Both the position numbers and the translations under genes were made by a program. A DNA stretch of 64,000 nucleotides from Aequorivita soesokkakensis. Its GTDB lineage: Bacteria; Bacteroidota; Bacteroidia; Flavobacteriales; Flavobacteriaceae. The notes beneath the pieces were generated by a model. That model had not been told where the DNA came from and ran no database searches. It saw only the letters and a program-made list of their open reading frames with translations. Shown in pieces: positions 16,089-24,376 of the stretch (its first letter is position 1; each line of letters opens with the position of its first letter). The stretch spans positions 124,001 through 188,000 of the forward strand of contig NZ_LXIE01000023.1 in assembly GCF_001641085.1 (NCBI RefSeq), in the 5' to 3' direction.

Positions 16089-16670
16089 ATGAACAGCAAC
16101 AGATTGGAAGCCTTTAGCGATGGCGTGCTCGCCATTATAATTACAATTATGGTTTTGGAACTAAAGGTGCCACACGGAACCGATTTGGCATCGCTAACAC
16201 CTGTTTTACCCGTGTTTTTAAGTTATATTCTTAGTTTTATTTATGTGGGAATTTATTGGAATAACCACCATCATATGATGCACGCCGTAGAAAAGGTAAG
16301 CGGAGGAATTCTTTGGGCTAATCTTCACTTGTTGTTTTGGCTATCGCTTATTCCTTTCGTGACGGGTTGGGTAGGTGAAAATCATTTTGCAGAGCTTCCG
16401 ATGGCGCTTTATGGAGTTGTGCTTCTGATGGCGGCAATTGCATATTTTATTCTTCAGAATAGAATTTTAGCCTTACAGGGAAAAGATTCGTTGTTGGCAA
16501 AAGCATTGGGAAAAGATATAAAAGGAAAAGCTTCGCCAATAATTTATATTGTAGCAATTATTGCTTCTTTTTATAGCCCTTGGACCGCTGGAGCACTCTA
16601 TATTTTAGTGGCTTTAATATGGTTGATTCCCGATAAAAGGATAGAAATTATTTTTAGGGAAAACGAATAA
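16089..16670 (+). CDS. TMEM175-family (DUF1211) potassium channel-like protein
   Basis: The 193-residue membrane protein begins with the family signature RLEAFSDGVLAIIITIMVLELKVP (FSD motif in helix 1). About six helices follow, which matches the bacterial half-length TMEM175 channels that assemble as tetramers and conduct potassium. His-rich NNHHHMMHAVEK lies between helices 2 and 3. Channel activity is inferred from the family only. The stop lies directly against the stop of the convergent CBS gene, with no spacer. Confidence 0.88.
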   Translation: MNSNRLEAFSDGVLAIIITIMVLELKVPHGTDLASLTPVLPVFLSYILSFIYVGIYWNNHHHMMHAVEKVSGGILWANLHLLFWLSLIPFVTGWVGENHFAELPMALYGVVLLMAAIAYFILQNRILALQGKDSLLAKALGKDIKGKASPIIYIVAIIASFYSPWTAGALYILVALIWLIPDKRIEIIFRENE

Positions 16671-17132
16671 TTACCAAGTTTGCCCTTTTAGTGCCATAGC
16701 TGCGCGCAACACATCACTTTGACTTATCTGCCCAGCTAATTTGCCATTTTCTAAAATTGGGAAACGACGGTGTTTAGATTCCAAAAATTTGTTTGCAGCA
16801 TCCAGCACGTTCATTTCACCGTCAATGGTATCCACATTTTTGATCATATGCTGCTCTACTTTCACATCTTCCATGGGGTGGTTGTGATAGCGGGAATCGC
16901 TGAGCTGTTTCATACAATCACCTTCGGAAATAATTCCGACTAATTCATTTTTATCGTTAACTACGGGGCCGCCAGAAATCCTTTTCTTTAAAAGCACTTC
17001 CATAACTTCCAAAATAGACTGTTCTGGCCTGAAAGTGGTTAGATTACGAGTCATATAATCGGAGACCTTTATTTTTTCCGAAGAACCTTTTTGGGGCTTT
17101 GCCCTTCTGCCAATAAAACTTTTAATTCCCAT
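16671..17132 (-). CDS. CBS-pair domain protein
   Basis: The 153 residues carry two CBS motifs: residues ~25-80 (MTRNLTTFRPEQSILEVMEV, then RISGGPVVNDKNELVGIISE) and ~90-148 (MIKNVDTIDGEMNVLDAANK, then HRRFPILENGKLAGQISQSD). CBS pairs bind adenine nucleotides and act as energy or ionic sensors. No catalytic domain is attached, so it may regulate a partner in trans. The basic N-terminus (SFIGRRAKPQKG) is otherwise featureless. Confidence 0.9.
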   Translation of the reverse strand: MGIKSFIGRRAKPQKGSSEKIKVSDYMTRNLTTFRPEQSILEVMEVLLKKRISGGPVVNDKNELVGIISEGDCMKQLSDSRYHNHPMEDVKVEQHMIKNVDTIDGEMNVLDAANKFLESKHRRFPILENGKLAGQISQSDVLRAAMALKGQTW

Positions 17133-17254
17133 AATATCAAATTTTTGCGAACTTCTAAGATAAACAATTTTATCAAACCGCAGAAATCTATGTATTGCTC
17201 AGAAAAATTCCTTCCGATTAAAATTGTATTTTTAACAACTTAAACTTCCCAACC

Positions 17255-19624
17255 ATGAAAAAACTTGGCGCTGTCCTTTCGCTCTTGCTGATTATTGCAT
17301 TGGTATTTTACAGTTTTTTCGGATTGACGCCCCATTACGATGGAGATGAAACGGCTCCCGCCACTAAATTTTCTGTAGATAGAGCACTGCAGCCTTTAAG
17401 CGAAATTTCAAAGAAACCTCATTATTTAGGCTCTGAGGGACACGAAGAAGTTCGTGAATTTTTGATTTCGGAATTGCGAAAATTAGGTCTCGACCCACAC
17501 ATTCAAAAAGGGTTTAGCCTCAACCCAGAATCGAAAACACTGGACAAACCAATCAACATCGTTGCCAGAATAAAAGGAACTGGGGAAGGAAAAGCATTGT
17601 TATTGCTTTCACATTACGATAGCGCCCTGGTTCCATCTTTTGGCGCAAGCGATGCCGGAAGTGGCTTGGTTACAATTTTAGAAAGTGTCCGTGCTTTTTT
17701 GGCTTCAACGGAACAACCTAAAAACGATATTATAATTCTTTTTTCCGATGCCGAAGAAATTGGATTGGACGGAGCCAAACTTTTTGTGAACCAACATCCA
17801 TGGGCAAAAAATGTAGGGTTGGTACTCAATTTTGAAGCGCGCGGAAGCAGTGGCGCAAGCAATATGATTTTGGAAACCAATGGAGGAAATTCTGCACTAG
17901 TGAAGGAATTCATTGAAGCAAATCCAGATTTTCCGGTGGCTTCTTCGTTGATGTACAGCGTTTACAAAATGTTGCCAAACGATACCGATTCTACGATTTT
18001 TAGGGAAGATGGCAATGCTGAAAGTTTTTTCTTTGCTTTTATTGACAGTCATTTTAACTATCATACTGCCAACGATACTTTTCATAATTTAAGCCGAAAC
18101 AGCCTCGCCCATCAAGGTAGCTATCTGCTTCCGCTAATCCATTATTTTGCAAATGCTGATCTTTCAAAATTGAAGTCAAAAACGGACGATGTTTATGTAA
18201 ACCTCCCGTTGTTGAAAATGATAAGCTATCCGTTTTCGTGGATTTTGCCCATGCTTATTTTGGCAACGTTACTTTTTTTATTTCTAATTTATTACGGACT
18301 TTACAGAAGAAAACTAAACGGGAAAATGATGGCGTTGGGTTTTGCGCCGTTTTCGCTTTCCTTGATTGTTTGCGGACTTATTGGGCTATTTTGCTGGAAA
18401 TTGATTTTAATTCTTTATCCGCAATATGCCGAAATCCAACAAGGTTTCACTTATAATGGTCATTGGTATATTGCTTTTTTCGTTTTTCTTTCGTTGACAA
18501 TTACGTTTGCTATTTATAAAAAATTCACCCAAAAATTCAAAGAACCATCTTTTTATGTGGCGCCGTTATTATTCTGGTTATTGATAAACATTGCTGTTTT
18601 TATAATCTTGAAAGGTGCGGCATTTTTCATCATTCCTGTATTTTTTGGGCTTTTGTCATTTTTTGTAATGCTTCGGCAGGAACGGCCCAATCTTTTGGCA
18701 ATGGCGCTTTTGGCGGCTCCGGCATTGTTTGTTTTTGCGCCTCTTATCCAGTTTTTCCCCGTGGGACTTGGTTTAAAAATGCTTGTGGTTAGTTGTGCTT
18801 TCACAGTTTTGCTTTTTGGATTATTATGGCCTGTTTTCGGATATTATAAAATGAAAGGCTTGCTTTCCGTACTTTGTTTATTGCTCGCTGCTTTTTTCTT
18901 CATAAAAGCGCATTCAAAAAGTGATTTTTCCGAAGAACGAAAAAAACCAAACAGCCTTGTTTACTATAAAGATGCCGATACCGACAAAACCTATTGGCTA
19001 ACCTACGACAAACAACTTGACGATTGGACACAACAATACGTAGGCGAAAATCCCGAAACCGCAACTCCTGCATTGGCCGAAGCGCCTTATAATAAATATG
19101 GTTCTCAATACAGTTATTGGGCAATAGCCCCCGAAAAGAACATTCCAGATTTTGAAGTTATTTTGGAAAAAGATACAGTGGTTGCAAACCTTCGAAATGT
19201 GAATTTTACTATTGTTCCAAAAAGAAATGTAAACAAAATTGATTTATACAGCGATCAATTTATTTCTTTTGATTCTTTGGAATTCAATGGGCTAAAAGCA
19301 CCACTTTACGCTAAAAAATCCAAAGATTACCGCGGAACAAAAAATAATGCGCTTATCAATTATTACGTTTCAGAAAACGATTCCTTGAAAGTGCATTTTT
19401 CTGTGGAAAAGAATGTTTCGGTTTCTTTTAAAGTGATGGAATATTCATTCGATTTAATGACCGATCCACAATTTAATATTTCTAAAAGGACAGATTACAC
19501 GATGCCAAAACCGTTCGTCATTACAGATGCGGTTGCTGTGAAACGTACATTTTCCGTAGATTCCCTGAGAATGAAAATTGTAGATACAATTAATACCAAT
19601 CCAGAAATTATTTTGAATGATTAA
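17255..19624 (+). CDS. M28-family zinc peptidase with multi-pass membrane domain
   Basis: This is a 789-residue membrane enzyme. An N-terminal anchor (~1-25) is followed by an M28 aminopeptidase domain (~60-300) with zinc ligands recognisable in LLLSHYDSA, GASDAGSG, SDAEEIG and the HTANDTF segment. About eight transmembrane helices (~330-560) and a C-terminal soluble beta-rich domain (~585-789) complete it. The layout resembles ER Fxna-like peptidases and their bacterial homologues. It probably trims peptides on the periplasmic side. Its stop overlaps the next gene's ATG by 8 bp, so the two are likely translated together. Confidence 0.9.
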   Translation: MKKLGAVLSLLLIIALVFYSFFGLTPHYDGDETAPATKFSVDRALQPLSEISKKPHYLGSEGHEEVREFLISELRKLGLDPHIQKGFSLNPESKTLDKPINIVARIKGTGEGKALLLLSHYDSALVPSFGASDAGSGLVTILESVRAFLASTEQPKNDIIILFSDAEEIGLDGAKLFVNQHPWAKNVGLVLNFEARGSSGASNMILETNGGNSALVKEFIEANPDFPVASSLMYSVYKMLPNDTDSTIFREDGNAESFFFAFIDSHFNYHTANDTFHNLSRNSLAHQGSYLLPLIHYFANADLSKLKSKTDDVYVNLPLLKMISYPFSWILPMLILATLLFLFLIYYGLYRRKLNGKMMALGFAPFSLSLIVCGLIGLFCWKLILILYPQYAEIQQGFTYNGHWYIAFFVFLSLTITFAIYKKFTQKFKEPSFYVAPLLFWLLINIAVFIILKGAAFFIIPVFFGLLSFFVMLRQERPNLLAMALLAAPALFVFAPLIQFFPVGLGLKMLVVSCAFTVLLFGLLWPVFGYYKMKGLLSVLCLLLAAFFFIKAHSKSDFSEERKKPNSLVYYKDADTDKTYWLTYDKQLDDWTQQYVGENPETATPALAEAPYNKYGSQYSYWAIAPEKNIPDFEVILEKDTVVANLRNVNFTIVPKRNVNKIDLYSDQFISFDSLEFNGLKAPLYAKKSKDYRGTKNNALINYYVSENDSLKVHFSVEKNVSVSFKVMEYSFDLMTDPQFNISKRTDYTMPKPFVITDAVAVKRTFSVDSLRMKIVDTINTNPEIILND

Positions 19625-20426
19625 TAAAACAATTGCCATTGCTGGTCTTGGTTGGCTTGGACAGCCTTTAGCGTACAGATTAGTTACTTTGGGCTATACC
19701 GTAAAAGGCTCGGTAACTAGTATTGCAAAGGCAACTTTGCTCCAACAAAATGGTTTTGAAACCTATCCCTTGGAAATTTCGGAAAAAGGAATTGACGGCG
19801 AAATCAATGCGTTACTAAATAATGTGGATTGCTTAATAATAATGATTCCACCGGGACTTCGGAAAAATACGGGAGCCGATTATGTTTTGAAAATGGTGCA
19901 TTTGCTGGAAGCAATAAAGCAATCTTCGGTTTCAAAAATTATTTTGGTAAGCAGTACTTCGGTGTATAATGATTTACAGGGGAATGTAACCGAAAAAGAC
20001 GTCCCAAAGCCCGAAACCATTTCTGGAAAACAATTGCGGCAAGTGGAAGAATTATTCTTCAATTCGGAAGGATTACAGACTACAATTGTGCGTTTTGGAG
20101 GCTTGATTGGCGGTAGCCGACAGCCTGCAAAGTATTTAGCGGGGCGAAAAGATTTGACAGATGGCAACGCTCCTGTAAATTTGATTCATCGGGATGATTG
20201 CATTTCAATTTTAGTTGAAATTTTAAAACAGGATGCCGTCGGGAAAGTATTTAACGCAGTAAATCCGAACCACCCCACAAAAGCGGATTATTATATTCAA
20301 AAGACAAAAGAGCTTAATTTGCAACCGCCGACTTTTGCGGAAGCAGATGCAAACGAAATTTTCAAACAAGTAGATTCTGAGAATTTGAAAGCTGTTTTAA
20401 ATTATACTTTTAAAACTTCTATATAA
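19617..20426 (+). CDS. NAD(P)-binding SDR-type epimerase-like protein
   Basis: The 269-residue product has a Rossmann fold with the N-terminal glycine motif IAGLGWLGQPLAYRL (~6-20), LIMIPPG (~72-78), the SSTSVYND segment and an Arg/Phe-rich active-site region (VRFGGLIGG). It resembles YeeZ-like SDRs of unknown substrate; the usual YxxxK dyad is not obvious. It overlaps the M28 gene by 8 bp and is followed by a terminator hairpin and a REP-like pair. Confidence 0.8.
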   Translation: MINKTIAIAGLGWLGQPLAYRLVTLGYTVKGSVTSIAKATLLQQNGFETYPLEISEKGIDGEINALLNNVDCLIIMIPPGLRKNTGADYVLKMVHLLEAIKQSSVSKIILVSSTSVYNDLQGNVTEKDVPKPETISGKQLRQVEELFFNSEGLQTTIVRFGGLIGGSRQPAKYLAGRKDLTDGNAPVNLIHRDDCISILVEILKQDAVGKVFNAVNPNHPTKADYYIQKTKELNLQPPTFAEADANEIFKQVDSENLKAVLNYTFKTSI

Positions 20427-20428
20427 AT

Positions 20429-20460
20429 AAAAAAGGAGCCTTTTACAGCTCCTTTTAATT
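20429..20460 (+). terminator. Terminator after the SDR gene
   Basis: AAAAGGAGC-CTTTTACA-GCTCCTTTT is followed by AATTT. The symmetric A and T runs let it act for the convergent M13 gene as well. Confidence 0.75.
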
Positions 20461-20470
20461 TCTAGAAAAT

Positions 20471-20538
20471 GTCAGGCTGAGCGCAGTCGAAGCCGAATGA
20501 TTTGAAATACAAAGCATTTCGACTGCGCTCAATGTGAC
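20471..20538. repeat. REP-like inverted pair
   Basis: GTCAGGCTGAGCGCAGTCGAA and TTCGACTGCGCTCAATGTGAC face each other across 26 bases, with a perfect 13-bp core GAGCGCAGTCGAA in both arms. The core is shared with the insertion in metG. Confidence 0.75.
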
Positions 20539-20548
20539 AATTGGAAAA

Positions 20549-22615
20549 CTACCAAATACGCACTCGGTCTTCTGGTGCAAGGTACATTGGGTCGCCTTCC
20601 TTAATATCAAAAGCTTCGTAGAATGCATCAACATTCAGCAAGGGTTGTGTAGCACGAACCATTCCAGGAGAATGTGGATCTGTTTTCACTTGGTTGCGAA
20701 GCGCCTCTTCACGAGATTTTGTACGCCAAACCGTTGCCCAGCTCATAAAGAAACGTTGTTCTGGCGTGAAACCGTCAATGTTATCAGGACGTCCGTTTTC
20801 TTTGTAAAAACGTTGCAAACCATCATAAGCACCAAGCACGCCACCAAGGTCACCAATGTTTTCACCTAAAGTGAATTTTCCGTTGATGTAAACACTATCT
20901 AAAACCGCTATATTGCTGTATTGATCGGCAAGTTTATTGCCGCGTTCGGTAAAGTTTTCAAGATCTTTGTCTGTCCACCAGTTCACCAAGTTTCCATTTG
21001 CGTCAAAACGCGAACCACTGTCATCAAAAGCGTGCGAAATCTCGTGACCGATTACTGCGCCAATTCCACCATAATTTACAGCTTCGTCTGCTTTATAATC
21101 ATAGAAAGGTGGTTGAAGAATTGCTGCTGGGAAAACGATTTCGTTATTAAATGGATTGAAATATGCATTCACAGTTTGTGGGCTCATTCCCCATTCTGTA
21201 CGATCTACAGGCTCGTCAATTTTATCAAGATTATCCCTAAAATTCCATGTTTGCACCGCAACCATATTGTCATAATAGGTATTGCCTGGCTTCACTTCCA
21301 TAGAAGAATAATCTTTCCACTTGTCTGGATATCCAATTTTCACAGTGAATTTGTCCAGCTTTTCGATGGCTTTCACTTTCGTGCTGTCGCTCATCCAAGA
21401 CAAAGCGTTGATGCGGTCTTTGTAGGCTGCAATTACATTATCAATCATTGTTTCCGCTTTTTGTTTTGCTTCCGGCGGGAACATTTCATCTACATATAAT
21501 TTACCCAAAGCTTCGCCAACACTTCCGTTAACGGTGGCAAGGGCACGTTCGGTAGCGGGTTTTTGTTTTTTGGTGCCTTTAAGCGTAGTTTCATAAAAAT
21601 CAAAACTAGCTCTGTCAATATCGGTTGTTAACATTCCGGTAGCGCTGTTTAAGGTTGACCAACGCATTACGGTTTTCCAAGTCTCAAAATCTGGTTTTGC
21701 AAACATTTGTTTCAATGTTTCCATATATTTTGGTTGCATCACGATAACGGTGTCCATTTTTTTGGTAACGCCCATTCCTTTGAAAACCTCTTTCCACTGG
21801 AGTTGTGGAAGCATTTTTTGTAATTCGGCAATGCTTCGTGGATTGTTGAAGTTTCTAAAATCACGGCTCGCAACCTTATCTAATCTTGGTTCTGCAAGTT
21901 TTGTTTCAAAAGCAAGAATGGTTTCAGCTTGTTTGCGGGCAGACTCTTCAGAATCGCCTAAAAATTGAAGCATACGGGTAATATAATCCACATACTGCTG
22001 ACGGATTTTTACAGAAGCTGGATCTGTATTAGTATAAAAATCACGGTCAGGAAGGCCTAAACCGCCTGGAGTGATATATGCCGAGTTCATCGCGCTGTTA
22101 CTTGGGTTTGAAAAAGCAGCAAGACCCAAAAACGGTTGTGAAACGGCAACGGCATCTTCACTCATCAATTTTTGAAAATCTTCCATATTTTGTACGGCAG
22201 CAATTTTTTCAAGTATGGGTTTTAAAGGCTCTACGCCCGCTTTATTTCTAGAAACAGAATCCAATTGTGATTCATAAATCATCAAAGCTTTTGCTTGATC
22301 TGTGTCTGGAGCGTATTTTCCGCTTTCTTTTGCTTTTGACAAAATGTTAAGCATATCTGCATCCGTCTTTTTTCTTAGGATGGTGAATCCAGCCCAACTG
22401 GTTTGGTCATCTGGAATCTCATTGTTTTTCATCCAGTTCCCATTTACATAATTGTAAAAATCTGCTTTTGGACTTACCGTGGTGTCCATGTTTGCAAGAA
22501 TAATCCCGTGTGGTTCAGTGTCAGCAACAGCCACATCAGTTTTTTCTTTACAAGCGGTTGCGGCTACTGCAATGACTGCAAAAGCCAGAACAGGTTTTAA
22601 AAAATTAGTCTTCAT
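20549..22615 (-). CDS. M13-family metallopeptidase (neprilysin/PepO-like) lipoprotein
   Basis: The 688-residue zinc endopeptidase has the catalytic HEISH in VIGHEISHAFDDSGS (~505) and the downstream ENIGD (GENIGDLGGVLGAY) supplying the third ligand. It also has the substrate-binding NAYFNPFNNEIVFPAAILQ segment. The N-terminus is a lipoprotein signal (VIAVAATACKEKT), giving a membrane-anchored enzyme facing the periplasm or surface that degrades small peptides. Length and C-terminal VRIW match the family. Confidence 0.95.
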   Translation of the reverse strand: MKTNFLKPVLAFAVIAVAATACKEKTDVAVADTEPHGIILANMDTTVSPKADFYNYVNGNWMKNNEIPDDQTSWAGFTILRKKTDADMLNILSKAKESGKYAPDTDQAKALMIYESQLDSVSRNKAGVEPLKPILEKIAAVQNMEDFQKLMSEDAVAVSQPFLGLAAFSNPSNSAMNSAYITPGGLGLPDRDFYTNTDPASVKIRQQYVDYITRMLQFLGDSEESARKQAETILAFETKLAEPRLDKVASRDFRNFNNPRSIAELQKMLPQLQWKEVFKGMGVTKKMDTVIVMQPKYMETLKQMFAKPDFETWKTVMRWSTLNSATGMLTTDIDRASFDFYETTLKGTKKQKPATERALATVNGSVGEALGKLYVDEMFPPEAKQKAETMIDNVIAAYKDRINALSWMSDSTKVKAIEKLDKFTVKIGYPDKWKDYSSMEVKPGNTYYDNMVAVQTWNFRDNLDKIDEPVDRTEWGMSPQTVNAYFNPFNNEIVFPAAILQPPFYDYKADEAVNYGGIGAVIGHEISHAFDDSGSRFDANGNLVNWWTDKDLENFTERGNKLADQYSNIAVLDSVYINGKFTLGENIGDLGGVLGAYDGLQRFYKENGRPDNIDGFTPEQRFFMSWATVWRTKSREEALRNQVKTDPHSPGMVRATQPLLNVDAFYEAFDIKEGDPMYLAPEDRVRIW

Positions 22616-22688
22616 TTTATGGTTTTTGATTATTGTATTTATTGTTTGAATTTATAAGAAATTATAAGTAACTTTTTTCCTGTGTTTG

Positions 22689-23279
22689 TTACACTTTTTT
22701 CTTGTTTTTGTCCTGAAGTTCTAAATTCATTATTGAATCTTTGTACCGCTGTTGTTTTTTCAGTTCGGTTTCTTCGTCTTCTTTTCTTTGGAAATCTATA
22801 TTGTCTTTCTGGAATTTTTCGTTCAGTTGTGTTATTAAATTCTTTACGGCAATATTCATCTCTATCACTGAATTTTGGATTTTGGAAGAATCAATAATAG
22901 ATTGGTGCGCTGTTTGGAACAGCAATTCCGTTCTGGTTTTTAAAACCAATAACCTACTGTTTATGGGTTTTGTGTTCAAAGTGTCGGGAATATTTTTGAA
23001 AAGCGAATCTGAATATTCCTTCATGCGCTCAGAGTGGTTTCGCAACGCTTCGTAATTGCTACCGTTTACGTTTTTTGCTTCAGAAAAGAAATCTTCCAGC
23101 ACGCCCCAATGCACCGCCTGTTCTTTTGCAGGGGCCGAAAGCTCGGGGAAATTATAATCTTTGTAACCGAAAATAATGGAAGAATCGTTGGCAGATTCTG
23201 GGTTTTGGTTTTCTTCGGAAGAATTCCCGCAGGAAAAAATAAATCCGCAGAGAACAGAAAGTAAAATTATAAATCTCAT
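22689..23279 (-). CDS. Putative lipoprotein, function unknown
   Basis: From ATG 23279 the 196-residue product has a lipoprotein signal (MRFIILLSVLCGFIFSCGNS). The mature part is hydrophilic and helix-rich, with a likely coiled coil near the end (EKFQKDNIDFQRKEDEETEL) and a Lys-rich terminus. The middle (HQSIIDSSKIQNSVIEMNIA) resembles a helical bundle. I do not recognise the family. The upstream ATG at 23330 would bury the signal and is rejected. It is divergent from the threonine-dehydrogenase-like gene. Confidence 0.75.
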   Translation of the reverse strand: MRFIILLSVLCGFIFSCGNSSEENQNPESANDSSIIFGYKDYNFPELSAPAKEQAVHWGVLEDFFSEAKNVNGSNYEALRNHSERMKEYSDSLFKNIPDTLNTKPINSRLLVLKTRTELLFQTAHQSIIDSSKIQNSVIEMNIAVKNLITQLNEKFQKDNIDFQRKEDEETELKKQQRYKDSIMNLELQDKNKKKV

Positions 23280-23397
23280 AAAAATCTTAAAAGGCGCACA
23301 AAGATACTGGTTATTAACCAAATGGCGCATAATATTTTTTAACTTTAAAAGAAGTGATAATCCGTATATTTACACTTCATTTTTGAAAAAGTAAAAT

Positions 23398-24342
23398 ATG
23401 AAAAAACGAATTTTGATCATTGGCGCCTGCGGACAAATTGGGACGGAATTAACGGTTTATTTACGTAGCAAATTCGGGAAACACAAAGTGATTGCCAGCG
23501 ACATTCGCGAAGGCGATGAGGAATTGATGAAAAGTGGCCCGTTTGAAATTCTGGACGCCATGGATTATGACGCCGTTGAAGAAGTGGTAATGCGTCACGA
23601 AATTACGGATGTTTATTTAATGGCCGCCATGCTTTCCGCCACAGCTGAAAAATTCCCTATGAAAGGCTGGAACCTGAATATGAATTCGCTTTTTCACGTT
23701 TTAAATTTGGCAAAGGACAAAAAAATTGAAAAGATATTCTGGCCTTCAAGCATTGCGGTTTTTGGCCCCACAACGCCCAAAACAGACACCCCGCAGCGCA
23801 CCGTGATGGAACCAAGCACTGTTTACGGAATAAGCAAACAAACTGGCGAACGCTGGTGTGAGTATTATTTTAACCGTTATGGAGTAGATGTCCGCAGCAT
23901 CCGTTATCCAGGTTTAATTAGTTATAAAACGCTCCCGGGAGGTGGTACGACAGATTATGCGATTGATATTTACCATAAAGCCATAAAGCATAAAAAATAT
24001 ATTTGCTTCCTAAATTCTGAAACTACCTTGCCGATGATGTTTATGGACGATGCCATTAGGGCGACTACAAATATAATGGAAGCTCCGGCTGAAAATATTA
24101 AGATACGCAGTTCATACAATCTTGCAGCAATAAGTTTTAATCCAGAGGAAATTACGGCAAGCATCCAAAAGCATATTCCTGAATTTAAAATTAGCTACGA
24201 GCCAGATTTTAGGCAAGCCATTGCAGATAGTTGGCCCCAGAGCATAAATGATAGTGATGCTAGAAACGATTGGGGTTGGGGGCATAAAATTGAATTGGAT
24301 GAAATGACCAATATTATGCTTGAGAACTTAGGTAAAAAATAG
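23398..24342 (+). CDS. SDR-type L-threonine 3-dehydrogenase / NAD-dependent epimerase
   Basis: The 314-residue extended SDR has the NAD motif GACGQIGTEL (~8-17), the catalytic YGISK (Tyr-x-x-x-Lys) in STVYGISKQTGERWCEYY and an upstream Ser (WPSSIAVFG). The motifs SIRYPGLIS and PGGGTTDYA are typical of SDR-type threonine dehydrogenases, which oxidise L-threonine to 2-amino-3-ketobutyrate. A sugar-nucleotide epimerase role cannot be excluded from sequence alone. The gene stands alone with its own TATATTTAC promoter-like word at about 23366. Confidence 0.85.
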   Translation: MKKRILIIGACGQIGTELTVYLRSKFGKHKVIASDIREGDEELMKSGPFEILDAMDYDAVEEVVMRHEITDVYLMAAMLSATAEKFPMKGWNLNMNSLFHVLNLAKDKKIEKIFWPSSIAVFGPTTPKTDTPQRTVMEPSTVYGISKQTGERWCEYYFNRYGVDVRSIRYPGLISYKTLPGGGTTDYAIDIYHKAIKHKKYICFLNSETTLPMMFMDDAIRATTNIMEAPAENIKIRSSYNLAAISFNPEEITASIQKHIPEFKISYEPDFRQAIADSWPQSINDSDARNDWGWGHKIELDEMTNIMLENLGKK

Positions 24343-24376
24343 GCTGCAAAAGTTAAAGATTAACTATAAATCTAAT

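Noticed and set aside
20921-21499. 192-codon open frame on the plus strand
   Set aside because: It is antisense to the M13 peptidase, which has complete motifs. The frame has no family resemblance and skewed composition.
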